DNA of 64,000 bases from assembly GCA_963576475.1 (NCBI GenBank), contig OY754977.1, positions 18,132,347-18,196,346 on the forward strand. Reading direction: 5' to 3'. Source of the DNA: Molanna angustata. Taxonomy: Eukaryota; Arthropoda; Insecta; Trichoptera; Molannidae. Position numbers and translations under genes: made by a program. The notes below the pieces were generated by a model, which ran no database searches, was not told where the DNA came from, and saw only the letters and a list, made by a program, of their open reading frames with translations. This document shows positions 54,456-64,000 of the stretch, piece by piece (within the stretch, counting starts at the first letter, position 1; every line of letters starts with the position of its first letter).

Positions 54456-55664
54456 ACCGTTCAATTAAGTCAGCCACTGGCATTAAAATGTTCTTAAAAT
54501 TAAGTGATTTGAAATTGGGGTGTCTAGGTTTATATGCCCCCGTAACCCTCGGATGACACCAACAATTTTCAATAATTACCTACATAAATAATTTATAATT
54601 TTATGGTATAAGTAGGTAATCAAATAATGAACTTCAAAGGTCTAAATTTGAACCCACCCAAATACTAGAGTGCATATTAGTTTGGTTTAAGAAAGCAAAC
54701 AGACCGATGTCGCTGTGGGATTCTGTTTGCTTCTGTAATAATAACACTGATAGACTACCACCTACTTGTTTAATCTATTGTTAGAGTTTCTGTCTTGTGT
54801 ACACACATTCCTGGAGATGAGCCCCATTTTCCATGAAATGAACCAGATATTCCGTGAAACCACTATTGCCTACGCAGGGGTGGAGAGGACGTGAACTTGC
54901 CTATTTAAATTTCAGTAAACAATATACGAGTTAAATTAATTATTAGATATTTTAGAATTTCGATCCAGAGGTACAAAACTATATTTATACAATGAACCTA
55001 TTTTAGGATCTTGTTAATTATGCTTATGATATTTTATTATACCTAGGTACCTACCTATTGTTATTTCTTTCATTATCTACGTTATAAGTTGTTGATATTA
55101 AAGTTTTATACCTAAATAATATTAAATTACTAGTTGCAACTCTTCTTTTCTTGATATTCTTGTATTGTTAAACGAGTTCGATTGTAGCCAACACAAAACT
55201 CTCCACTGCATTGTAAGTGTATATTTTTTCATCCCTAAATGCATTTATTTGAAGTACGTTTCTATTAGAATCCTAAATAAGTATTAGTTTTCTAGAGGAC
55301 ATAAGTATTCATAATACGCCATACACAGAAAAATCATGCAAAGAATATGCACTCTCAACATGTTGTTAACTGTTGAGAAATTGATGGAAAAAATTGACGA
55401 TACATTTGTGTCAAGATAAAAAATATTGTGTTTGGTTCTCTCTACATACCCCATTAGGAAGAGTTTGTACATGAATACTATTGCATTCATAGGTAATAGT
55501 GGAAAGTAAAAAATCATAAAAACGTAAAATCATATGAAGAATTTGTGATATCATATTACTCAACATTGCCGAACATAAAAAATTCTGTTATTAAGGTAGG
55601 TAGGTACCTATTTATATTTTACATACAAAAATGCAATATTATGAACACAGTTTTTCAAACGGTT
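54456..55664. other. Unassigned AT-rich DNA
   Basis: No frame or matched repeat, apart from a short word near 55433 also seen at 41570 and 57078 (see findings). Confidence 0.4.
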
Positions 55665-56150
55665 GTATATTTATTTATTTATTATACAATACATACGTTT
55701 ACAAATATTTGGTTACATATATCAACATATTAATATTTCCTTTCCTAATTTAAGCTAGAAGCTTGTGTTTAGGAAAGCAGCAGCTCTTTGCTTACATTAT
55801 ATGAATACTTCACAAAAAATATATAAAATAAATCTTATAAAATATATAAAACAAATCAATTAACAATTATATATAAAAAAGGACACAATTTCAGAACAAA
55901 ATATAGAAAAAACAAAAAAATACATCCAAAATCAAGAAAACACCAACATTTAAATTACAACAGGTACATAGAAAAATAAATATTAACCACAAAAATAACA
56001 TTTTTATAGAATGGAATATGAGGGAGATGGTTTCAAAGTGTCTTGAGTTTATCTTTAAATAATTTGTAATTTGTTTCTGTTCTAATATTTATTGGTAGGT
56101 TGTTAAATAATTTAATGCCTTTATACCTATATATATTTTTCCATTAAGGT
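55665..56150 (-). pseudogene. LINE 3' end (CR1/Jockey-like), minus strand
   Basis: Minus strand YIYRYKGIKLFNNLPINIRT, ETNYKLFKDKLKTL-stop, then a long UTR ending in repeated TTTA (55671-55684 on the plus strand). It is the same type of C-terminus as 54020. Confidence 0.75.
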
Positions 56151-56819
56151 TAACAAACTCTGAATATAGTTTTGTATAAATATTTTATTAATAAATAAAA
56201 ATAACAAATTACCAGGTCGTGAGATCCTTTTTCAGTTTTAACAGATAAAATGATAAAGAAAAAAATTTCCTGTGTCTATGGAAAAATATGGTATCAATAT
56301 GAAGTTCATCGACCTTTTTTTTAGGTCTGTACAGAGGACACAAATTTTAATGATTTTAAACATTACGACTTACACACAAAAACATCATGATGAAACTAAA
56401 AAATATAAAATGGACGACCATGAGAATGATATTAAGAAAGGGATATGTATGAATTCAGAATAATAGAACAGCATATATGGAGTTAGAAGAGGCGATGGTT
56501 TTTGTCAGGATTGAAATATTTGGCGTTCAGCTTTCACTCTCTACCCTCTGTGTTTTCTTTAAACTTGAATATTTCAAGAAAACTTCAAACAAAAAATAAC
56601 ATTAAAAGCAATTCTAAATTCACCTCTGACAGAATCACAGACTTACGACTATACTGTACAACAATGGCCGGTAAAATTGGATCGTATTGTATACCTACAT
56701 GGTTCACAGTCATTAATGACATTTGGAGATCGACTGCAGGTTTGGGACGTAGATGGTCCAATATCTTTTATGTTTGTATAGCAGTTAATCGAAACATATT
56801 TTAGACAATTTTCTGTATA
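56151..56819. other. Unassigned DNA
   Basis: The frame at 56502-56804 shows no known motif. Confidence 0.35.
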
Positions 56820-57000
56820 GGTACCTACACTGAATTTTTTTTTGTTAATAGTAACAAATTTCATGTTAAATTAACCGAACTAAAAAAACATTTGGTTTGA
56901 TTTTGGTTATCTAAATGTTTTGGGCACACAGCCAAACCGTACAGTCATAAGTAGATAAACCTTTATTATTGATAACAAAGGTTTGGCTAAAACGCAGATA
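56820..57000 (+). repeat. Dispersed repeat family R3, copy 2
   Basis: Same order of words as 12205-12400, ending GATAACAAAGGTTTGGCTAA. Confidence 0.65.
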
Positions 57001-57344
57001 GCGAGAGGGCCAAAAAACATTGACACAAAAGATGTTTAAATGTGAGTGAAAATAAATTTATAAAATACAAAAATGTATGGCGCTCGACATTCTCTACCTA
57101 CCCCAATAACAGGGACATGGTATGTATCTATGCATGTGAATTTTCAACATGCGTTGTATGGATCTCTAATTTTTTTTCAGATAAGTATTATTATCGCCAA
57201 AAATCTTGACAAACTTCAGAGTAGAGGAGAATGGTTACATCGGAAAACACATTACGCTGATCACGTGATCTTTCAACTTATTCGTTAACATATGTAATGA
57301 AATTATAGATTTTAAGTAGAATGAATTGATTAACAAATTAATAA

Positions 57345-58015
57345 ATAGTTGCACATATCACATGAGATCCAACTATCGAAGGCGATAGTAGATATGTATA
57401 ATTGAAGAATACGTACCAAATTAATAATTATAATTTTAAGCCATTTTAAGATATTTTTTTTTCTATATGAAACATGTAGGTATGTATGCCAGGATACGAT
57501 AGTATGGAGGTCAGTCTTTTTTTCCTAACCAGAATATGAAAACAGCATGATGTTATGCATGTATGTATGTATGTTTGGAGATAAAATATAAATGTCAAAC
57601 TATTGAGTCTCCCTAGATATTGTTTAGTGCATACCTACTGCCTTACAAGTCGTATGAAACGATGTCGTCACTAAATTAAATTTTTATAAAAAATGTTACA
57701 AATAGTTTGAGATGTACATACTACTACAATGTTTGTATTTTTTATAGAAAATTTAATTATTCAATTGGGGTGTTTCGTTTAAACACATAAATTTATCATA
57801 AAAAAAAAAATATTTGAGAAACTCTAACTTTCGTGGTTTTTGAGATATATGGAAAAATAAAGTAAAAATTCAAAAGTTGATAACCCCAGATTGAAACAAA
57901 AATTCAAAATTCTGAGTAAGTATAAAAGTTTTATAGGCTTATAAATTTCTATATTTTCTGAAATTTTCGGCTATGTGCATTCAACGTATCAGAAGTTATA
58001 AGGAGGGGAAAAACT
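57345..58015 (+). repeat. Family R4, copy 4, 3'-truncated
   Basis: TAGTTGCACATATCACATGA, GATCCAACTATCGAAGGCG, AAAAGTTGATAACCCC and ATCAGAAGTTATAAGGAGG. An internal piece around 57775 is deleted and the CA tract is lacking. Confidence 0.75.
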
Positions 58016-58334
58016 GAGGATGTGGCTATTTATTGGAACAAATAGTGAAATGTAATATGTACCTAGTGAATATGTCACCGCCGCCGTTAGGTATGTACAA
58101 ACACCCTTTTACTCCCTTCGTACTCCGTCAATCCCAGTCCTTCCATTTAATTCTGATGATGGATTGTCCCGGCCAACAGCTGTGACCAAATTGCCGGAAG
58201 ATGACTTGCCATCTCAGAAAAAGAAAAATTCGCCTCTTTACTTCTATCCCCGACAAATTATTATTTCAAATCCTTGTAGATAACTCTTGCTGCAACTTAC
58301 ATAACGAACATTATAACTCTTTCAATCTTATTTT
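58016..58334. other. Unassigned DNA
   Basis: No feature recognised. Confidence 0.4.
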
Positions 58335-58560
58335 TTTACTCCTTTCTAACCCAAGGGGATATATTGGGGAGTTATGTTTTCGCAATTTTTAATGCTATTT
58401 TTTATTTAACTAGTATCATGCTGAGATTATATTCTGAAAGTTTCATCACAATGTTTCATTGTGTGTGTGTGCTATGTATTAATGTACTACGTGCTGTGTG
58501 CTGCGTGCTGTGTGCTATGTACGGCGTGTTTATTTTACTTTATCAATTATAGACTAAAGT
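58335..58560 (-). repeat. Dispersed repeat family R2, copy 3
   Basis: Inverse of the copies at 11655 and 23085: plus-strand AGTATCATGCTGAGATTATA, GAAAGTTTCATCACAATG, a GT tract, then repeated GTGCTGYGTGC words and GGCGTGTTTATTTTACTTTA. Confidence 0.65.
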
Positions 58561-59519
58561 ACCTACTCATTCGATTTTTTTTCAAATTTTGCAAATATGT
58601 ATATCTAATACTCGTTTAGACCCCATTAGATTTTGAAGATTATCTGAATAGTGCTTCTCAATTTTTTTAAACGTTAAATATATTAAAGAGACCCCAAGCT
58701 CAGGAAACTTCAAATATGTAATTTTTATTCTCAAATTGCTAAGGAGGCATATACTTTCATAAAATGCCATTGAATGAATATCATGTTTTCATAAAAAAGT
58801 ATTTAATTAAAAATATATAATTGGTAGTGAGGAGTTGGCCACAAACAACTCGTTTTAATATCAATCTCAGATTCAATATTTCATAAAAATGTATAATATT
58901 TATATAAATCTTATTATATCTGTATGAGGTAAAAAATAAATTTTAGGCCTAAGCAACATATTGTTCGAAATTGAGTTGTGTGGGTAGGTTATGTAGAGAT
59001 GAAATTTTTTAAGCTTGAGGTAGGTAGGTACTTCAAATGAAAACTCGTGGTGAACGAATATCTTTTTGTCGATCGAGCCCAAACACCTAATCTAACATAA
59101 TTAACTCCCACACTTATTTCAAAAACAATTTGATAAGTTTAATTTGAATTATACAATATGTACTGATCAAATGAACACCTCGGCACAGGACTTCCTAGTG
59201 AAGTTATTATTGTATATTCGTAATAACACAATTATCAGTTACGCACGTACACACACACTTATATGAACAATCACTCAATTTCTAATCCATATCTTTGTAA
59301 TTGTTTGGCAAAATTCATTTTTTTTAATAAATAAATAAGTATAAAAAAAATAAATCAACAAATAAAAAAATATAAATATTCAATAAATAAAAATTGATTA
59401 ATAAAAAAATGTTAAATAAATAAATGAATAAAGAAATACCAATTTTTATAAAAAAATATGTAAATAAATACATATAAGTAGGCTTGTTAAATCGACGCAT
59501 ATTTGGAAAATAAATGTTT
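58561..59519. other. Unassigned AT-rich DNA
   Basis: Contains an AAAT-rich simple stretch at 59325-59475 and a GTAGTGAGGAGTTGGCC word at 58826 related to the R2 terminus. Confidence 0.4.
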
Positions 59520-59812
59520 AAAGAGATATTTATGTTTAAGGAGATAATAAATGTTTAAGGATTTTACAGCATAATGAATTGTAAAGCTATTCCGACACAA
59601 GCACTGCTTAGTGGAATAGTTCTTATCCACTGGATGTTGGTACTGATAGATTGTATTCATTTTGTCAGTGCCAACATGTTATACTAAATTGTCAATTTTT
59701 CAAATTTTTTTTTTGTTCTATGTTTCACTGTCGTATTGTTGTAATTTTTTTTGTATGGTTATTGTGGATTTAAATAAATAAATAAAAAAATAAATAAATA
59801 AATATAAAGGAA
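59520..59812 (+). mobile_element. LINE 3' untranslated tail
   Basis: Ends TATGGTTATTGTGGATTTAA followed by AAATA repeats; upstream GTTCTATGTTTCACTG has the T-rich make-up of CR1/Jockey-like tails. No coding part remains. Confidence 0.5.
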
Positions 59813-60445
59813 GATCAAAGAGTATAGAAAAATTTCATCTGTAGGTAGGTACCTACCTGTTTTCTCAACATTCTAAGTTTTTTACAGCATAATGATAATT
59901 TTTATATTGCAAATTATAGTACCTACAAATTCTATCTATTATAGATGTAAAGCGCTTCTTAATAAAATCATTTGTGATCTATGACTCTTTTGACGAACAT
60001 TATAAAATAAGAAATGACACATGATGTATTATGTTACTAGGTATTCTGAAAAAGAGTAACGAGGGAATACTGGTATGTAGATAGGTAGGTATAGAGTGTT
60101 CGAGAAATGCATTAACATGTCCCCATTTTTCTGTCCACAAATTCAATAAAAATAAAGCGTTCAACGCGGCTGAATATTGAAACGATAAATTTTTATTCGT
60201 TATTTTAATGGCGTTTGTAAATGTCCGGTCTCGTCACCTCGTCATCGTCATATCAATCTTATTTTTAACACTTCATACGCTCGTGATTTAATTTTATTTA
60301 ACTTGGGTAACTTATATTATCTGCATATTCGTGTGTTGCTATCTAAAATTACATCTTTCCTGTGATTATCCTAAACGGTAAGATCATTAGAAGCACAATT
60401 ATTATTATATTTATTTTATACAATAAATTTGCCATAGGTTAAAAT
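59813..60445. other. Unassigned DNA
   Basis: No feature recognised. Confidence 0.4.
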
Positions 60446-60449
60446 TATG

Positions 60450-61275
60450 TGTCTCTTCTTCTGGGTCACAATCCTAGGATTGGTCTGCGCCAAACACTCG
60501 TTCTTTCCACTTAACTCTATCTTCCGCCAGTCTCTTCATCTCTTTATAACTGCTACAGCGCACGTCACCGATTATCTGGTCTATATAGTTGTTTCTGGGG
60601 CGACCTCTACAGTTACCCCCCATCAATCATTCCTTCGACGATGGTAAAAAGCAGGCTTAAGTGCCGGATGTTGTGGCCTATCCAAGTTGTTTACTGTTAG
60701 GCAATTCTTTTCATAAGTTGCCTTGTCTCTCCAACCCTACTTAGTACCTCATCGTTGCTGATGTGTTCTGACCAGTGAACTTAAGCCATGCGTCTGTTTC
60801 GCGTTGGCTGTTGGTCCATGTTTCATAGCCATATAGCAGTACACTCCAGACAAATTTTTCCTAATTTTGAAGGAAATATTAGGGGATTCAAAAATTGTTG
60901 ATCTTTTATTGAAGGCGACTCTTGCTTGGTGGATTCTGCTTTTGATGTCTGCTGTTGAACGTCCGTCTTGAGATATTCTGCTTCCCAGATATACAAACTC
61001 TTTCACCTGCTTAAATTCGATGCCACCCAGAACAATATTTGCGGTGTATTCCTCCATTCCAGCAACCATGCATTTTGTTTTGTCCTTATTTATCCTCATG
61101 TTGTAATCGCTTATTAGGATGCCTTCCATCTTTCTGAGAGCCTCATTTAATTCTTCCTTTGTTTCTCCTAGCATTGCAATATCGTCTGCATACCTTATCA
61201 TGTCATTTTTTGTCCCTGAATTTTAACACCATGCCAATCTCTCATTTCTTCTCTCAGCTCATCACATATTTACAT
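60450..61275 (-). pseudogene. LINE reverse transcriptase 3' half, frameshifted
   Basis: Minus strand MIRYADDIAMLGETKEELNE (motif C), ALRKMEGILISDYNMRINKD, KTKCMVAGMEEY, VKEFVYLGSRISQDGRSTAD, IKSRIHQARVAFNKRSTIFE, then after 60750 in other frames ISNDEVLSRVGETRQLMKRI, TTWIGHNIRHLSLLFTIVEG and RRSSYKEMKRLADDRVKWKE-like pieces. The order (YADD, YLGSxIS.DG.., GHxxRH, final basic tail) is that of a LINE protein from RT to C-terminus. Frame breaks make it inactive. Confidence 0.8.
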
Positions 61276-61423
61276 ATTCTTCCCTGATCACATTTTTTAA
61301 TAATGAATTAGTCTAGAAATAATTGGTATAAAAAATACAAATTCAAAAATAAACATTAAAATGTATCGAAGGAGACATATAAACTTAAACACCCCAATGA
61401 TAATAATGGTGCAACTACTTTGC
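61276..61423. other. Unassigned DNA
   Basis: No feature recognised. Confidence 0.4.
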
Positions 61424-61562
61424 TAAATATCACTTGGTGTGTATAAATTAGCACTACTAGTTTCGGGAGAGCATTCCTCTCATCGATAGGTGTATCCTCT
61501 GTCGATGGGGGGAGTTATATCTCGAAACTAGTAGTGCTGATTTGTACTCACCAAGTAGTATT
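61424..61562. repeat. Fold-back repeat with degenerate hammerhead-like cores
   Basis: Arms TACTTGGTGAGTACAAATCA-like and inverse surround a centre with CGAAACTAGTAGTGC on both strands. Each strand also has CGATGAG or CGATGGG upstream of GAAAC, like a hammerhead core that lost CTGATGA. The palindromic ACTAGT after GAAA corresponds to ACCGGT in the Penelope-like hammerhead at 36933. It may be an old Penelope terminal piece. Confidence 0.5.
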
Positions 61563-62114
61563 TAGAAAAGAATTTGCAACATAATTATTTTTAATATGGA
61601 CTACCACAATGTTACCGTCAAATCCATCAATCTTATTATTAAATACCACAATTTGAAATTTCTCAAATATTTTAAGCAGTGTGTTTCTAAAAAATATACC
61701 ATAAGTATTTTCAACATTTCTTTGGTGAATGTTCGTCACACAATTTTAAAATTCAGCAAGCATGAATTCCTTTTTTACAGATATTTTTTTTTAATTATTC
61801 CATAACTTAAAGTGTGCAAAAAATCAATGTGAATTTTAATGATATTTTTTTTTATTTCAAGTCAGGTTTGTTCTTAAAGTGCAAATACTTAGAGAAAAAA
61901 GTTGTACTTATGGGTGTTTTTTAATTAAAAAAATTGTCACATTTTTTTATAATCAAAATATGTTGCCATAAGAAGGGTTAAGGCGTGTACTGCCATGCCA
62001 TCTATCGAAAAAGACAACAACAACACCGAAAGACAAAGTGACAGTTGTGTCGGGAAATAATAATATTTCGTTCCATTAACGTGTCGCAGTGTCACTATAT
62101 TCCTAGAGTGACAA
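61563..62114. other. Unassigned AT-rich DNA
   Basis: No feature recognised. Confidence 0.4.
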
Positions 62115-62205
62115 TCGCTGTCATGTTGTCACACTCCTCCGTGCCACGATCCCATTAACCCGGGGTTCGATTCCCGTCAGCGTCAACTTTTTATTTTACA
62201 CGGAA
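62115..62205 (+). mobile_element. tRNA-like SINE head fragment
   Basis: CCATTAACCCGGGGTTCGAT and TCCCGTCAGCG contain a B box (GGTTCGATTCC) with a pairing T stem. No A box or acceptor pairing could be fitted. Confidence 0.4.
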
Positions 62206-62402
62206 AAGTTGGGAAAAACATTATGACAAATTGTTATTAGGTACCAATTCGTATTTCGGGTGGTTACTTTGTGACATTTTTATAAATGTTTTTTTTTTTT
62301 GACGTGGCCTGTGGCGTCGTTTGAAATAAATTGATTGGCATATTCATAAATTATTGTTTCCTATATTACGAAGAAACGGTCACCTCGAATCCGATCATAT
62401 TA

Positions 62403-63200
62403 AACTAGTTGCATGTAACACATGAGATCCAACTGTCGATAGCGATAGTACGTATAGCTGAAGAATAAGTAGCAAACTATAATCCCATAAATACAAATTA
62501 TTTAATATTTTAAGATATTTGGTTTTCTATACAACACATGTACCTAGGTATGTATGTATGTCAAGATAGGATAGTATGGAGGTCAATCCTTTGATCTTAC
62601 CCAGAATATGAAAACAGCATGATGGTATGTATGTAGGTATGTTTGGAGATTAGTATCAAACTTATTAAGTCTTCTTAGATATTGTGTGTAGGCTAATACC
62701 ATACAAATTGTATGAAGCAATGTCGTCACTAAATTCAATTTTTATAAAAATTGTTAAAAAAAATTTGAGATGTGCTATCACAATTGTAATATTTTTTATA
62801 GAAAATTAAATTTTCTAGTTGGGGTGTTTCGGCTTTTTTCGATATTTTAAAAAAATTGGAAATATAGGCAGTTAAACTTATAAATTTATCATAAATAAAA
62901 TATTTTTCTTAATAATAAATGTTTGAGAAACCCTGGAATTTTTCCAAAAAACAAATTTGAGATTTTGTATTTGTCTATGTTTACACAAAATTTCATCGTT
63001 CTAGCTTTTACGGCTTCTGAGATATATGGAAAAATAAATCAATATTTCAAAAGTTGATAACCCCTGACTGAAACAAAAATTCACGATTCTGAGTATAAAA
63101 GTTTTCTGTTTATATTTTCTGAAATTTTGGGCTCTGTAAATTGAGCGGATCAAAAGTTATAAGGGGGGGACGGACACACACACACACACACAGACACACA

Positions 63201-63297
<97 letters not shown>

Positions 63298-63375
63298 ACG
63301 AAATGTTCTACTCCGAATTCTGAGTAAATCCGTGTACGGGAACATATATGCTGCGAGGCCTCTAGTTGGTGTTAT
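62403..63375 (+). repeat. Family R4, copy 5, full length with (CA)n
   Basis: From ACTAGTTGCATGTAACACAT to GCTGCGAGGCCTCTAGTTGG. Near the 3' end GAGCGGATCAAAAGTTATAA is followed by seven G, then about 120 bp of CA with GACACACAGACACA variants, then GAAATGTTCTACTCCG. Together with copy 1 it defines the family ends best. Confidence 0.85.
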
Positions 63376-63924
63376 TAGCATGCAAAAAGTCCACTACGCC
63401 ATATCAAATTTTCCTTCGTACACGCATCTTGGCTTAATAATGATAATTCACTCGTAGCCTGAAAGAACCATCGATTGATTAGTTATATTTATCACGTGAT
63501 TTTTCTTTCTTAATTCTACGTATAATTTTGGTATGTTAACCAGTGATTTTTTTATTACTTTTTTTATATTATTTTAAATCATGCTGTGTGGAACCAATAT
63601 ATTTTTTATTCATATAAAAGGCGTACCTAGAGCCGTATAAATAAATAAATAAATAATCTCCTACTCCAAAGTTGTTAAAAATCTCGTTATCTATTTCGAT
63701 GAATATCATGGCATGAACTTATTTCTCATGTCAGTAAAAATCTGTTGAATAGAATATATACACTCTATCAATAGACTGAAAAAATGACTTCCGACACATT
63801 TCAAAATCACGCTTTCACAATCCTTATTTCTTGCATAATCTTTCTTCCATTGCTTGATTATGCTGATAACTGTTATCTGAATGCTAACGAAGACCTACTT
63901 TATAAACTTGAATGAATTGTCGGC
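63376..63924. other. Unassigned AT-rich DNA
   Basis: An AAAT tail at about 63639-63655 marks a retroposon end; otherwise nothing. Confidence 0.4.
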
Positions 63925-64000
63925 CTTCGTGGCTCAGTTGGTTAGGTATCTGACTGCTGATCCAGGGTCAGGGATCCGATTCGGTGGAGAACACAAGTTA
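63925..64000 (+). mobile_element. tRNA-derived SINE head, cut by window end
   Basis: GTCGGCCTTCGTGGCTCAGT and TGGTTAGGTATCTGACTGCT match the head at 44926-45082 (minus). Box B is present as GGATCCGATTCGG, with changes. Confidence 0.7.

Noticed and set aside
63141..63381. Frames across the second long CA tract
   Set aside because: Same simple-repeat artefact as at 18310.

Overview
The window looks like repeat-rich, AT-rich nuclear DNA of an insect. Short words such as GTAGGTACCTAC recur throughout, long CA microsatellites are present, and the LINE, Penelope and Ty3/gypsy families are of the kinds seen in moths, aphids and beetles. The order cannot be settled by eye. I found no convincing intact host gene. 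Nearly everything that can be interpreted is mobile DNA in various states of decay, plus tandem repeats.

Layout. 1-900: an open LINE reverse transcriptase running off the left edge, joined to the 3' end of another LINE. 900-7900: mostly unassigned DNA with a SINE piece, a fold-back element and LINE tails. 7918-10770: about 150 copies of a 19-bp satellite. 11.6-16.4 kb: a CA-bearing repeat, a pogo-like DNA transposon inserted in a ~57-bp minisatellite, and a LINE 3' end. 17.2-18.6 kb: the first of five copies of a non-coding family that carries a G-run and (CA)n near its 3' end. 20.5-26.4 kb: fold-back elements and LINE remnants. 26.4-34.5 kb: a young Ty3/gypsy cluster on the minus strand. It reads LTR, gag, pol, LTR, second gag, then a large palindrome made of protease and integrase fragments. 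35.2-37.0 kb: a 5'-truncated Penelope-like element with GIY-YIG endonuclease, an inverted terminal copy and hammerhead ribozyme motifs. 37.5-64 kb: a mosaic of RTE-like, CR1/Jockey-like and other LINE ends, tRNA-derived SINEs, fold-back elements and minisatellites.

Main result. The gypsy Pol (28763-32938, 1391 codons, uninterrupted) continues past integrase into a macro domain resembling the TARG1/OARD1 ADP-ribose hydrolases, followed by a CCCH zinc finger, ending directly at the polypurine tract. The apparent catalytic Lys and Asp are kept. The Gag begins with a SAP-like domain. This suggests a retrotransposon carrying its own ADP-ribosylation-reversing module, possibly against a host PARP response; that role is inference. 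The second notable item is the clear hammerhead motif at the 3' end of the Penelope-like element.

All family assignments rest on reading translated sequence and comparing window copies by eye. No database search was run.
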